Positions 1 to 10,119 of a stretch of DNA of 64,000 nt are shown here, in pieces. Source of the stretch: Nelumbo lutea (Eukaryota > Streptophyta > Magnoliopsida > Proteales > Nelumbonaceae). The stretch lies in contig JAKGHH010000002.1 of NCBI GenBank assembly GCA_022828595.1, forward strand, positions 67,862,383-67,926,382. Direction: 5' to 3'. Position 1 is the first letter of the stretch. Every line of letters starts with the position of its first letter. The translations under genes and the position numbers were made by a program. Under the pieces are notes generated by a model. It saw nothing but the letters and a program-made list of their open reading frames with translations, did not search any database and was not told the DNA's origin.

Positions 1-1231
1 ATTTTCATAAGCTTAAGTTTTTCCAAAATTTTTTAATATTCCCTCTTAGGATATATCAAATCTACCTCTATCAAGTAACCCTTCGATCTCTCGACTAGAG
101 TTCTCGTGATAGAGTCACAATTTCATTGGAGGGCCAAATCTGCCCTCATCAATAGAAATGCATTAAGTTCTATGAAAAACTTATATCATCAGATGAATCA
201 TGTAGATATATCTCTATATACCATTCAATTCACACTATGAATTATTCAGTCGATTATGTGAATTCCTCTCTCGATTCATTCACATAAACCAAATCAATTA
301 AGAGGTGGCCAAGCTCTTAATCGCATTATGCATAATAACTCATAGACAATATGAAAATAACAATCTTAGATAAATACGATTAAAAATCAATTCATTGTCA
401 TGGTTAGGCTTCCCATAGCCTTAGCTACAAATAAATTACTTCATGATAAAGGAAATAAAACAAATAAGGGGTAAGAAAGAACTCATGATGTCGCATTTGA
501 AGCTGAGATCTTGTCTACTCCTTGCCGCCACCTCCTTCTTGAAGCCTTCTTGCCTTGCTGATCTCTTTCTTGAAGCTTTCTTTATTGTCTTCTTGATTGC
601 TTCAGAGAGAGAGCTTGAATACTTGATGCCAAAAGCTAGTCCCCCCCCCCCCTTATATAGCTTTGGGAAGAGGGGTTGTGTTCAACTCCTCTTAGGAGTT
701 CTTTCTTAAAAATAGAAAGTCCTAATTAGATCTAATCCTATCCTATCCTATGTAGTAATCTCAATCTTTTATCTTTCTAGAATTACAATTGAAATTTAAA
801 TCTGATAGGACTCTTTATTCTCGAATTTGAGTTGGGCTTTTTTAATAAATTGGGTTGCTACAAGGCTTTTATGCGAATTGAGCTTCAACTGTGAACTGGG
901 CTTTACTACAAATTTTCTTCAATTTCGGGCCCGATTTTGAACTCAATGCAGGCCGAATTTGTCAAAACCAAAAACGTGAAACTTATGGAGTTCTCCCTCG
1001 TCTTTCTGTTTCATCTTGAATCATCCCAATCGAAGTCCGGATGTGAGAGTTATGCCCAGACTACTGAATGGTGCTAAAACAGTGCAAAATCATCCGATTA
1101 GCCTTGTTTCCCTCCTGTGACCTTATTGCTTGCCCTAATTGAAATACAAGAATAATGAGTCCAATTAAGTACTAATTAAGTATAAAAGTGAATATTTTGG
1201 GATAAAAGTATGATAATTTTTATTTTCATCA
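1..1231 (-). mobile_element. LTR (partial, cut by window edge), same family as the solo LTRs at 11684 and 40754
   Basis: This stretch aligns by eye with most of the solo LTR at 11684-13297 and, in its second half, with the one at 40754-42290. Shared blocks include the part around 140-250, the block around 480-620 and the block around 890-1000. It ends in TTTTCATCA, matching the TTTGCATCA end of the complete copy. A TATA-like CTATATAAGG lies on the minus strand at about 651-660, so the LTR reads leftward. The other end and its target duplication are outside the window, so solo LTR and full element cannot be told apart. A C-run at 641-652 adjoins the TATA box. No protein domain is visible; the small ORF at 443-709 lies in conserved LTR sequence and is probably not a gene. 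Confidence 0.75.
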
Positions 1232-1236
1232 TTAAT

Positions 1237-2345
1237 GCTCTAACTGAAAAAGAATGGGTGAAGGTTGAAAAAATTGTTAAGTTGTTGGAAGTTTTCTAGG
1301 ACATGACCAACATTTTCTCAAGAACCCAATATTCAACTTCAAATTTATATTTTCACAGGGTTTAAAAGGTTGAATTGTGTTTAAGGGAAGCATTGAAAGG
1401 TAGAGATGATTTTTTGAAGGAAATGACTAAGTCCATGTTAAGTAAATTTGACAAATATTGGAAAGAATATGATATTATTTTGGCAATTGTTGTGGTTCTA
1501 GATCCTCGCTTCATATTGAAATTTGTAGAATGGAGTATAAGAAGTTGTATAATGTGGAAGATGTAACAAATTAGACAATTTGTATTGAAGAAACATTGGG
1601 GAATTTATTTGTCGAATACATGAAGAATAGTAGTGTCATGCCTAATGTGAAATCAATTATTGAAATTAAGGCCAATAATTGTCGAATACATGATGATATG
1701 ATGTTTGATGAGGAGTTTGATCCAATGGAGGTAATTATAATTTGAAAGGTTTATTTTTAAGAAAATAAAAAAATAAAGTTTTCATATATTTGTTATTTAG
1801 TTAATGTTTTATTGCATTCTTATTATTACAGGAATTTGATACTTTTCAAAGCCAAGTCTATGCTATTCAGAAAAAGAATCCTAATTAGACTTGTATTTTG
1901 AGAAAACAAGCATTAATCGAAAAATCCTTATTGATATCTTAGGATTTTAGAGATTGAATGAGTCATGCTTGCTTGAGTTATTGAGGATGGCTTGTGATGT
2001 TCTTACAATTTCATCTCTACAGTTGCTTCAGAAGTTGCATTTAATGATGGAGAAGGATTTTAGAGCAATATCACAATTCCCTTCTTCCAGAAAATGTTGA
2101 AACTCTAGTTTATACACAAGATTGGTTGTTTGGCTTAGAAGGTAAATTTTTCCCCTTTTTGTAGATATTTATTTATGTGGATAACTTAAGTTTTTAATAA
2201 TAAAATCTTATTAGTGTAAAAAAGTTCTGATTAGTTTATTCTTTTGTTTTTTTTTTTTTGATGTAGATAATTCTGACGATGAAACGGATGATACTTGTTT
2301 AGTGGTGGATCCATGGAATTAGTTTTGGGATTTCGCTTCAAGGTC
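1237..2345 (+). pseudogene. hAT-family transposase pseudogene (RICESLEEPER/DAYSLEEPER type)
   Basis: Translated pieces on the plus strand follow the order of a domesticated-type plant hAT transposase. At about 1340-1560 is the RNase-H-like core region, with FDKYWKEYDIILAIVVVLDP as the clearest match to the FDKYW...ILAIAVVLDPR block of the family. At about 1690-1740 is a decayed linker. At about 1940-2130 is the C-terminal dimerisation region (LLRMACDVLTI, then EGF, LLPENVE-like and TQDWL-like remnants). An acidic tail (DDETDD) follows near 2275. Stop codons and frame changes separate every piece, and no BED zinc finger is seen upstream because the LTR at 1-1231 abuts the 5' side. It encodes no working protein. 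The family is clear; the exact subfamily is not. Confidence 0.75.
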
Positions 2346-3552
2346 TCCTCATTGAGTGACTCTTAGATATGCAAAATGTAGCAATTGGACCTAAAATTCT
2401 CATAATTTGGTTTGAATTTTTTGTTAGTTGGATCCTAATAGTGCATTATGCTATTGTTGTATTGCAAAATATTTGGTTTCAGATATTTGCTTATTGGTTT
2501 TTACCTAATATGTTTTTTTTTTTTTTTTGTTTAGAAATTATCTCACAAGTCAGTGTTATTGCTTGTCAATTAGACAATGGTCATTGATCATTGATCTTCT
2601 TCATCATTGGTCTATAGTCTCTCAGGTTTTGCTTGGACTTTTAGGGTTCCTTATTATTAGGATTTAGAAAATGCTTCTAAAATTGATGTTTTTAATTTGA
2701 GATACATGGCATCATAGCACATTCAATATTTTAAGCATGTTATTGCAATTTTTTTGTTGCATTGTAGAAATTGGGGGAATAATATCCTTGTCAACAACCT
2801 ACTTTTGGCAATTTTACCCTCTGTGGATTCTAGTCTAGCTGCATGAGGTAGTTCTTGGGAAGAGGTATAACAAAAGTATCTGTGTGATAGACTTATGCAA
2901 CAGTCTACATATAGAAAAATATTTTATACATACAATGGATGTGACCTAACAGTCAAATGGTTTTGTTAATTGCATTTTCTATGCTTGTAGATAACTAGTT
3001 AAAAGATTGTAAACATTTGATATAATGCTCACTTAAATGATGAAGGAAAAAGTTGTGTATAGTTGTTTAGATTAAAAGACATGGTAAAAAGCATTGTGAG
3101 AACTCAACTGATACCATTAAATCAAGCCACATTTTAATTGCAACATAAAATCCATTAAAAGCTTCTCTGTTTTTGGAGATTTTTTCCTGGTTCTGTGGGT
3201 AAGTAGGACATCATCTTGTGAGAGGAGAAATGTGTAGAAGTTTGGGATTAAAAAATGCAGATACATTGAGAAGAAATATGAAATATGTGGATATGATGGA
3301 GGATAGAATTGGGCAGAATATCTCTTCCTCTTACATATGATGAATTTTACACTTTTACTATAAATAATGGTCAGAGCAACCTTTTATTTTTGGTAATTCA
3401 TTATTACAAGGCTATTTATACTCATGTTATAATAGGTGTCATTCTAATTCATTATTATAAGGTTGAAGTGTGTTACTTGTTTGACATTAGTTGCTTTATC
3501 TTTTTATGGAATTTCACTTTATGGATATCCTTTTTGGTTAATTGCTCTGCAG
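2346..3552. other. No gene recognised; AT-rich intergenic or intronic DNA
   Basis: AT-rich sequence with poly-T runs near 2512-2528. Short ORFs exist but have biased, hydrophobic composition and match no family I know. The right edge ends in a polypyrimidine-like tract and CAG just before the midasin-like coding block, as an intron acceptor would. Confidence 0.4.
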
Positions 3553-3640
3553 GCTCTCAAGAATGGAAGTTGGGTTCTATTGGATGAACTTAATCTTGCT
3601 CCACAATTTGTTAGAAAGATGTTTAGAGGTTAAAATAATG
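3553..3640 (+). pseudogene. MDN1: Midasin (MDN1)-like exon fragment
   Basis: Directly after an intron-acceptor-like TGCAG the plus strand reads ALKNGSWVLLDELNLAPQ. This matches the Walker B region of one AAA module of midasin, the very large dynein-like ATPase that removes assembly factors from pre-60S ribosomes; related modules carry the pattern ALxNGxWxxLDELNLAP. After about 22 residues the frame runs into a stop, where midasin would continue with VLEGLNA-like sequence. Midasin is around 5000 residues with many exons and no other module was recognised nearby, so this is a captured or decayed fragment. A coding-looking stretch at about 4135-4235, ending in AAAG/GTAAGT like a splice donor, might belong to the same gene, but I could not place it. 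Confidence 0.6.
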
Positions 3641-4795
3641 GAAAGTATGTGCTATGTCAAACTTATGAACTCTAGATCTTTTGTTTCTAGTTTTTTTTTT
3701 CTCATCTACCTACTTATCAAAAGCATTTCTTCTTCTTCTATTTCCTTTTACCTATCCAAAGAATTCTATTTTCATTTTCATCTCTCAAGCAATTCCTATG
3801 GCTTTTGTAGGTTTTATTTACCATGTCTATCATCATAGCATTATCACAAGTCGTTGAGTTGGCTGTGTGAACCCTGCATTTTTTCATTCTATATCGAATT
3901 CTTAATTTGTAAGAATAGAGACTCATTCTTTGTGGTTTCTTCATGTTTAATTTTAAAGGATAATTGGGTTGTCTCAATTGATATGATCATTACAACTTTC
4001 TTAACAGTCTTAAGTTGATTGACTTAGTAGAGCTTGATATAGTCTTAAATTTGTCTCCATGATGGGTTAGAAACTTTCCATAGCTTGGATTCTGAGTTTT
4101 GGTTCCCATCCTGGTCAATCAAACAAATATATAAGTAATCCATTGGCACTAGTTGGGAATGGAGAGAAGATCAAGACTATTGCTTTTCAGAAAACGGAGG
4201 GGTTGAATTTTCATATAGTGAATTCATGGCAAAAGGTAAGTTGCTTTTCTTAATCAATATACATATATTTGTGCCACTTCCTATGAAAAGAAAAAAATTC
4301 AATATACATATTTGTGTCATGGGGCTAATAACAACACTTCTTGGTTGTGAGAAATTTTAATAACTGATAACAGTTGGTATCAGAGCTAACCCACAGTTAC
4401 CAAAGTTAATCAATTTAGTTAAATTCTTTGATGATTCAAAACATGCTTCTTTGATGCTCTTTATGTTTTGATTCAGAATTAATTTTGTTTGTTGGACTGT
4501 AAATTCTTTAGAAAAAAGTATGTATTATTTACGGTTCTTTTGGACCTATGAGATCATGTGATGATGTGACTATGAGATCAGATAAGGTAACAACTCAGCA
4601 AAGGCGTTACCTGTTTTGTACCTCTTTTATTTGAAGTTTGTAATTGTGCATTTTAGTTTGAATCCATGTATGACTAATAGTGATGATTCATTTTCATCAG
4701 AGTTTGAATGCTACTCTAGAGCATCGTGCTGAGGTTTCTATTCCAGAGCTTAGACATTCTAAAAGAGCAGTTGGGAGGTTGAAAGCGATGATATG
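3641..4795. other. No gene recognised; contains a tRNA-Met primer-binding-site match
   Basis: Mostly AT-rich non-coding sequence. At 4375-4386 TGGTATCAGAGC matches the primer binding site for initiator tRNA-Met used by many Copia and TRIM elements, preceded by an LTR-end-like ACA and two spacer bases. I found no second LTR copy, gag or pol around it, so it may be a relic of one element or chance. Confidence 0.35.
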
Positions 4796-4897
4796 AAGAA
4801 ACAAGAGTTTACACACCAGTCATATGGTGATAAGAAGAAACAAGAATTTACATACCAATCATATGGTCATAAGAAGAAACAAGAGTTTACAATCCAA
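4796..4897 (+). repeat. 39-bp tandem repeat, about 2.6 units, open as a 13-residue repeat
   Basis: Units start at 4796, 4835 and 4874. Each begins AAGAAACAAGA and, in one frame, reads KKQEFT[H/Y]QSYG[D/H]K. Substitutions between units largely keep the residues the same or similar. A stop closes the frame at about 4915. Confidence 0.7.
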
Positions 4898-4918
4898 CTC
4901 TCTTTCAGCCAATAAATC

Positions 4919-5134
4919 ATGTCAAGGAAATCCATAATTAAGTCAGAGGGAGAAATCAAAGTTAGCTTTGGCTATGAATGCAATAGAAAAGAAAGGAAAC
5001 CTGTTGAATTTTACAATGGATATGAAATCCCATCTAAATCCAAACTCCAAAGGGCAATTCAAGAGTACATAGGGCAATTCAGGAATACACCCTCTTGTAA
5101 TTTTTACAGTAATACTATTTTTTCACATGTATAG
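4919..5134 (+). CDS. Possible hypothetical ORF of 71 codons, perhaps an exon remnant
   Basis: A short hydrophilic ORF begins just after the 13-residue repeats and reads MSRKSIIKSEGEIKVSFGYE at its start. Its composition (Lys, Glu, Tyr rich; segment NGYEIPSKSKLQRAIQEYI) looks more like real coding sequence than the surrounding AT-rich DNA. I recognise no domain, signal peptide or membrane segment. It lies in a different frame from the upstream repeat. It could be an exon of a lost gene or an accidental ORF; no promoter or splice evidence decides between them. Confidence 0.2.
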   Translation: MSRKSIIKSEGEIKVSFGYECNRKERKPVEFYNGYEIPSKSKLQRAIQEYIGQFRNTPSCNFYSNTIFSHV

Positions 5135-6393
5135 AAAGGACAAAATAAAAGTTACAATTTCTGTTTTTTTTCAATTTTTATATAATTTCTATTCATTTTA
5201 TGCGTTTTTTGCGTTTTTGTTTAATTTTTATTTTATTTCCTGCAATTTTTATTATTTTTGTATAATTTTCATTATTTTATCTAAATGAATTAGATTGAGT
5301 GAAGATAGATTTGAATTGAACCCAACCCATTTAATTTTATCTAATTGAATATGAATTGATGAAATGGATTGAATTGAAACTCAACCCAAACTGCCCAATT
5401 GCCATGCACTCATACACACTTATAATTAACTATTTACTTGGTTTAGAGTGCCTGACTTTATCTCCACCCTCCATCGCAAGGAATCTTGTAAACTTGAGTC
5501 TCGATGCAATGAAATTTTCCTCCGTGCTCCGGGCTTCACACACAAACGCACAGTAGTAAGAAAACTAACTACTGAAACTACCTCCCTCCGTGCACATGCA
5601 TGCGTATACAATTAAAATTCTTTGGTAGAATAAAGCTTTACCTACCGAAGTATAAAGCCAAGTATTGCATTAAACAAATTGATTCAAGAAATCATTTATT
5701 TTATTCTATTTTTATAAAGAAAAATACCATATTTTATCTTTAGCATGTACACGTGCATCACACGTGTTATATTATAAATAAGTGATTCCAAGATTCCAGC
5801 ATTGGAATCAGGCAATAATACACTTTTACCTACCCCGAAGCCAAATGCTTGGACTTTAGTAACAATGCTATTTAATATTGTTGAGCGCAAGTTGGGCCCA
5901 ACAGTCAACACTAACTTCAACAAAAATTAAATTCAACCGTATCGCTCAAGTTGGGGTCGTGGAGAGAGTTGATATCTTGCTCAACCCTAGCAAGTTTATT
6001 CACGTTGCATACAGTTCATATCAGAGTTTGGTTTGGATGTGAGCTTCGTCTTCTTGAGGCTTTGATACGATATAAAGAAAGGGTTAAACTTATCTCACTT
6101 GATCATTGAATTAACTGTGTTTTAATGACACAGTTATTAATAAAAATTTACATTAGTTTGAATTAATAAATGATTCTCTCTGAAAATTGAAATTTATTGA
6201 ATGAACTGATTGTGGATTCTTCCTTTTAACTTCTACTTGTACATTTTTTTAAAAAATGGTGTTGTGGTACCAAATTTTGATGTTTCTTAAAAGAAACAAT
6301 TGTAGTACTAAATATTGTATTGATAACTCAAAGCAATTCTAGTAGAGAAAAATATATTCTCCGATTCTAAAATTTGTATCAATCAATCTAAAA
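5135..6393. other. No gene recognised; AT-rich intergenic DNA
   Basis: Very AT-rich (5160-5290 is close to homopolymeric T with short breaks). Small ORFs on both strands show no recognisable motif. It ends at the CATTT target site of the Tat element. Confidence 0.5.
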
Positions 6394-6398
6394 CATTT

Positions 6399-7121
6399 TG
6401 ATGTAATGTGATCTGATTATTTCCTATTGGAGGATGATCTGGCTTCCAATCGGGCAACAAGCTAGGTGAATCTGCAAGAAAAGATTAAAGAACTCAGGGT
6501 GGATAATCTAGCAATGTCGCTCCGGTGCTTAAATCAGTAAACTGATGCGAGCTGAAAAGCTTTGAAAGGTTAGAGAGCTAGAGAGCTAGAGAGTAGAAAA
6601 ATCACGCGTACCTTGTGTCACTGGGGTTGGTGCCTTTATATAGTTGAGCCCTCGCGGGTTTTGCGGATCGGTTCCGGGATCTTCGTCTTGACGGGATCCG
6701 TTTCCGCATTAATTGGGGAGTAACGTTATCAATTAATAAAAATTATCAATTCCGCCCGAACCGGGAGAGGAGAAGATAAGGTCTGCCATTACGCGGCATG
6801 ATCCCGTGAGGTTCAGAGTTTGTTGGAGAGACTTCTGGGATCATTACGTGACTGTCCAGATCGGTAGCCTCGAGCTAATACTTCAATCTTTTAGTTCCAA
6901 ACTCGATTGAGTGCCAAGGTGCCTCGATGCCGATGTTACTATACGCCGAGGTGATTTTGCATCGAGGTGACCCTGTGCTGAGGTGAGTCTTGTGCCGAGG
7001 TGACTGAATGCTCGGGCTCAATTGTTGCGAACTAATCTTGTGAGGCTGAGCTGTCATCTCTTGGTCAGATCATGTCCATGTGTCCCTTTTTCGCTAGGTC
7101 GGGCCAAATCATCCTTCATCA
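6399..7121 (-). repeat. 3' LTR of the Tat element
   Basis: 723 bp, TG...CA ends, paired with 17707-18428. It contains a minus-strand TATATAAA at 6635-6642 and six 16-bp subrepeats at 6912-7008. The plus-strand right edge is followed by the polypurine tract of the element. Confidence 0.93.
6912..7008. repeat. 16-bp subrepeats inside the LTR (six units)
   Basis: Successive 16-base units share the core GCCGAGGTGA (for example CGCCGAGGTGATTTTG, then CATCGAGGTGACCCTG, then TGCTGAGGTGAGTCTT). The same series occurs in the other LTR at about 18219-18315, so it predates the insertion. Confidence 0.8.
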
Positions 7122-7138
7122 ATTGCCCCCCACTCCCC
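7122..7138 (-). promoter_or_regulatory. Polypurine tract of the Tat element
   Basis: Read on the minus strand the sequence is GGGGAGTGGGGGGCAAT, immediately before the TGATGAAGG start of the 3' LTR. This is the expected place and composition for the plus-strand DNA priming site. Confidence 0.85.
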
Positions 7139-7432
7139 GAGCCAGGGGTCTCAACCCGGTGTGGGGAGTTCATGACAAGTCCAAGTGGATTTGGCATGAG
7201 TTCTAGGCAGTTTGATGGGTGAATAATTGGTCAGACCAACTCGGCCGATCAGCTCAACCAAGAATAACCCAGGTCGCGTCAGGTGTACATGTGGATGTCA
7301 AGTCGTTTTATAAACTCCGCGGACGGAAAAACATGCGCTAAACTGATTTCAACCTCGGGGGTCATGCAACCGGTTTTCCTAGGAGTCGTTGGATCATGAC
7401 AATCTCGACCGTTGATTCCTAGACACATTGGC

Positions 7433-7440
7433 TATAAATA
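7433..7440 (+). promoter_or_regulatory. TATA box for the antisense ORF
   Basis: GGCTATAAATAGGGG on the plus strand, about 60 bases before the first codons of the antisense reading frame, is a strong plant TATA context. It points away from the gag-pol direction and suggests that the ORF had its own promoter just inside the 3' LTR. Confidence 0.65.
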
Positions 7441-7489
7441 GGGGGTAAGGTATTCATTTCCATTACGTCTAGCTTTAGTTTCGATAGCC

Positions 7490-9570
7490 TTTTAAATAGG
7501 AGTGGTGAATCCACTGGAGCCGAGGTGGGTACCTCGGCTCAGGCTGTAGATCTTCGTCCTACCGAAGAGGTTACTTTGGGTCAGGATGCAGTCCACGGTC
7601 CTCTTGAGGTGCACTCATCCTGAGGGGAGTGAGAGGCCTCTAGTGACCTGGCTTCCACCTCGCATCGAGGTCGGCAGCTAGAAAACTTTGGCCCATCGAC
7701 ATTGACGGCGGATAGGCTCCTATCCCTAGTAACCTGGTATAGACTTCCCAATGACCTCATGTACAGTATCCCCTTAGGTAATTTCCCTTAGGAGCACGGT
7801 CACGACGAGATCGTGATATTCGAGGAATAGCCCGTAGCTAGTCTTCGTCTTCCACTTCACCCTTTGATAGTCGAAGTCATAAAGTTGTTCAACATCACCA
7901 TAGACCAGTTGCACCCGAACTCCATCCGCAATGTAGTAGGAACCATCTACCTTTTCCACAACTACAACCTTCCTCTCGACCTCAGCATCTTTTCCTCTAT
8001 TCTTTCCATTAAAAGAACTCGTCCTGTGTTCTGCCTGAGCACAAGCGAACTTATTACCTGTCACCTCATCCCAGCTTCAAACTCTTGCACAAGCTTGCAA
8101 ACAAGGTCCTGGCCTGAAAAAGACATTATTTTGTGGTCCGCAACACTGAGGTGGCCTTTCCAGATTCATTGGAGGGCAGCCATCCAGGACCCTAGTGTCC
8201 AGTTGGACCTGAAGACAAGGGAGGCACTCTGATCTTTGGTGGAGCTCAGCTTGAAGTTCATAGACTTTGTGGCCGAAGAGAATCTTGTGTAGGCCGGTCT
8301 GAGTCCTGGTAGGTCATTGTTTATTGTATTTCCTTTGTTTTACTTCAGTACTATTTCTGACAGTTCATTTTTGTTGCAGCTATCATGGACATCCCCGCGA
8401 CTGAACTCTTCGGGAGTATGAAGAAGGGGAAGAAGAAGCAAGCTTCAAAAAGAGCTCGCGTTAAGTCCCTGCTAGCTTCCGTCCCGGAGCCCGAGCAGCC
8501 ATCAACTGCCAAGCAACTTCCTGTGATAGACCTGGTCAAGGAGGAATCAGGCAAGCTTCCCCCACCCCACGCGCCTGAGGAGGCTATGTCTTCGGAACCC
8601 ACCCCGGTAGATGCCTCTTCTTTAGGCAGCGACAATGTAGCTCGAAGCATTCTAACTCCAAAATTCGACCTCTTGAAGAGCAAAGGCGCAGTGTATGTCG
8701 AAGAGGTTACTAGCTGGGCTGAACTGTTGGTTGCTTAGCTCGGAGCCTGAGCGGATACTCATTGCATGGTTGTAAGTTTTCGGGCTTGTCTTCTTCGATC
8801 TGTCTTGTACTTCACTTTTTATATGCTGACGCTTGTTTTCTTCTCTTGGCATGTGAGTTCTGCCATCCACACCTTGACTTATCAATCCGAGGTGAACTTG
8901 AAGCGGGCCCTCACAACCAAGGAGTCTTCCCACAAGGCCCACACTGAGTTGAACTTAGCCCACAACGATAATAACCAACTGAAGAAGGACGTGTAGGCTA
9001 AGAAAGAGGTGATCATGTTGCTAATGCCCGAGAAGAAGGAGCTCGAAGAGTGGGAGGTGGCATTGAAAAAGGAGCTCACAGAGTGGGAGGCAGCGTTGAA
9101 GAGGGAGGTGGAGAACCTCGAGGCTCACGTGAAGGAGTGAACTGAGATACTCCTTCAGGCAATAGAGGAGGCCAAGGTCAAGGTCGTCGAGGAGTACAAA
9201 TCTTCGGCAAAGTACCGGAACGAGATGGTCGAGGTGGGGACAGTGAGCTACCGCAAAGGATTTAAACTTAGCAGGTGGCTGACCCTACGCGAGTTCCCCC
9301 AACTTGACCTCAGTGTCATTACTACCTCGAGGATCACAAAGGAAATGGTCACCGAAGCTATTGAAGATTCATATTCCAAAGCAGAAAGCGATAGTAGCTG
9401 TTTGATGATGATGAGGAGACCGGTGCTGGTGAGAGCCGCATGGAGACGGATCCTCCTGTCGAAGCCTCTGACAAGGGTGAGGAGCCCCGAAATGACTAGA
9501 AGCCTCTTCTTGATCCTTTATGATGTATACTCCAAGCCTTTGAGCTCGGTTCATAGTGAAAGTTTCTCTT
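7490..9570 (+). pseudogene. Antisense extra ORF of the Tat element (plant transposon-type protein), decayed, with introns
   Basis: Plus-strand coding blocks lie opposite to gag-pol. Block 1 (about 7500-8310) contains PLHPLIVEVIKLFNITIDQL, then HPNSIRNVVGTIYLF, resembling the proteins encoded antisense in Grande- and RIRE2-like Tat elements. An intron fits at 8311-8380 (GTAGGT donor, TTGTTGCAG acceptor). Block 2 (8385-8738) is a basic Lys-rich head plus a Pro/Ser/Glu-rich stretch. A second intron probably starts at the GTAAGT near 8772. Block 3 (about 8875-9560) is a long charged coiled-coil stretch (KKELEEWEVALKKEL and similar) ending with YRKGFKLSRWLTLREFPQLD and an acidic tail. An AATGAAAT poly(A)-like signal follows at about 9602. 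Several in-frame stops show it is broken. Its function in any element is unknown to me. Confidence 0.7.
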
Positions 9571-10119
9571 TTTTCTTCTTTTTTGTACTCAACTTTACAT
9601 CAATGAAATACAAGTATTTTGGCTATCTCTGTGCAAGAAACTTTCTAAGTGTAAATGACTCTCGAATTGGTGAACTAAACCAAATAGGAGAAATTTTTTT
9701 CCAAGTGTTGGTTACCCCGAACTGTTGAACTAACGAGCTGGACTACAAGTAAGGGTAACTTCGCATTATTGTATGCGGAGGTGGGCGGACATTGTAGGCT
9801 ATAGACCTGACCTGTTTGCACACAGTCTACTTGCTTAAGCGTCGGTTATCCTTCAGTGTTGAGCCATCGGGCCTGACTTCCAATGGGATTAACCTATCGA
9901 TATATGCCGAGGTGGGCTAGACATAGTAGGGTTTGTACCTCAATTTCCTGTGCCTTATGCATGAGAACTGATTTTCTTGTGCCGAAGAGGCGACTAGGAC
10001 TTGTCTTCCTATGCCAAAGAAGCGGCTGGGACTTATCGTAGTGCTGAGGTCTTATGTCAGCTCGGCATCATGGCCCTTCGGCTTCTGGGAGTGATTCGTA
10101 GTCCTCTCTCTAATTCAGT
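9571..10119. other. Spacer between the two convergent coding regions of the Tat element
   Basis: It holds the 3' tail of the antisense ORF and low-complexity sequence with scattered GCCGAGGTGG-like words related to the LTR subrepeats. Two 32-base near-repeats, each starting GCC[G/A]AAGA, lie near 9985-10045. No ORF of interest is present. Confidence 0.5.

Noticed and set aside
4135..4260. Further midasin exon ending at AAAG/GTAAGT
   Set aside because: The donor looks real but the translated sequence matches no part of midasin that I can recognise.
4375..4386. TGGTATCAGAGC as proof of a complete LTR or TRIM element
   Set aside because: The primer-site match is exact, but no pair of LTRs, purine tract or gag could be found around it.
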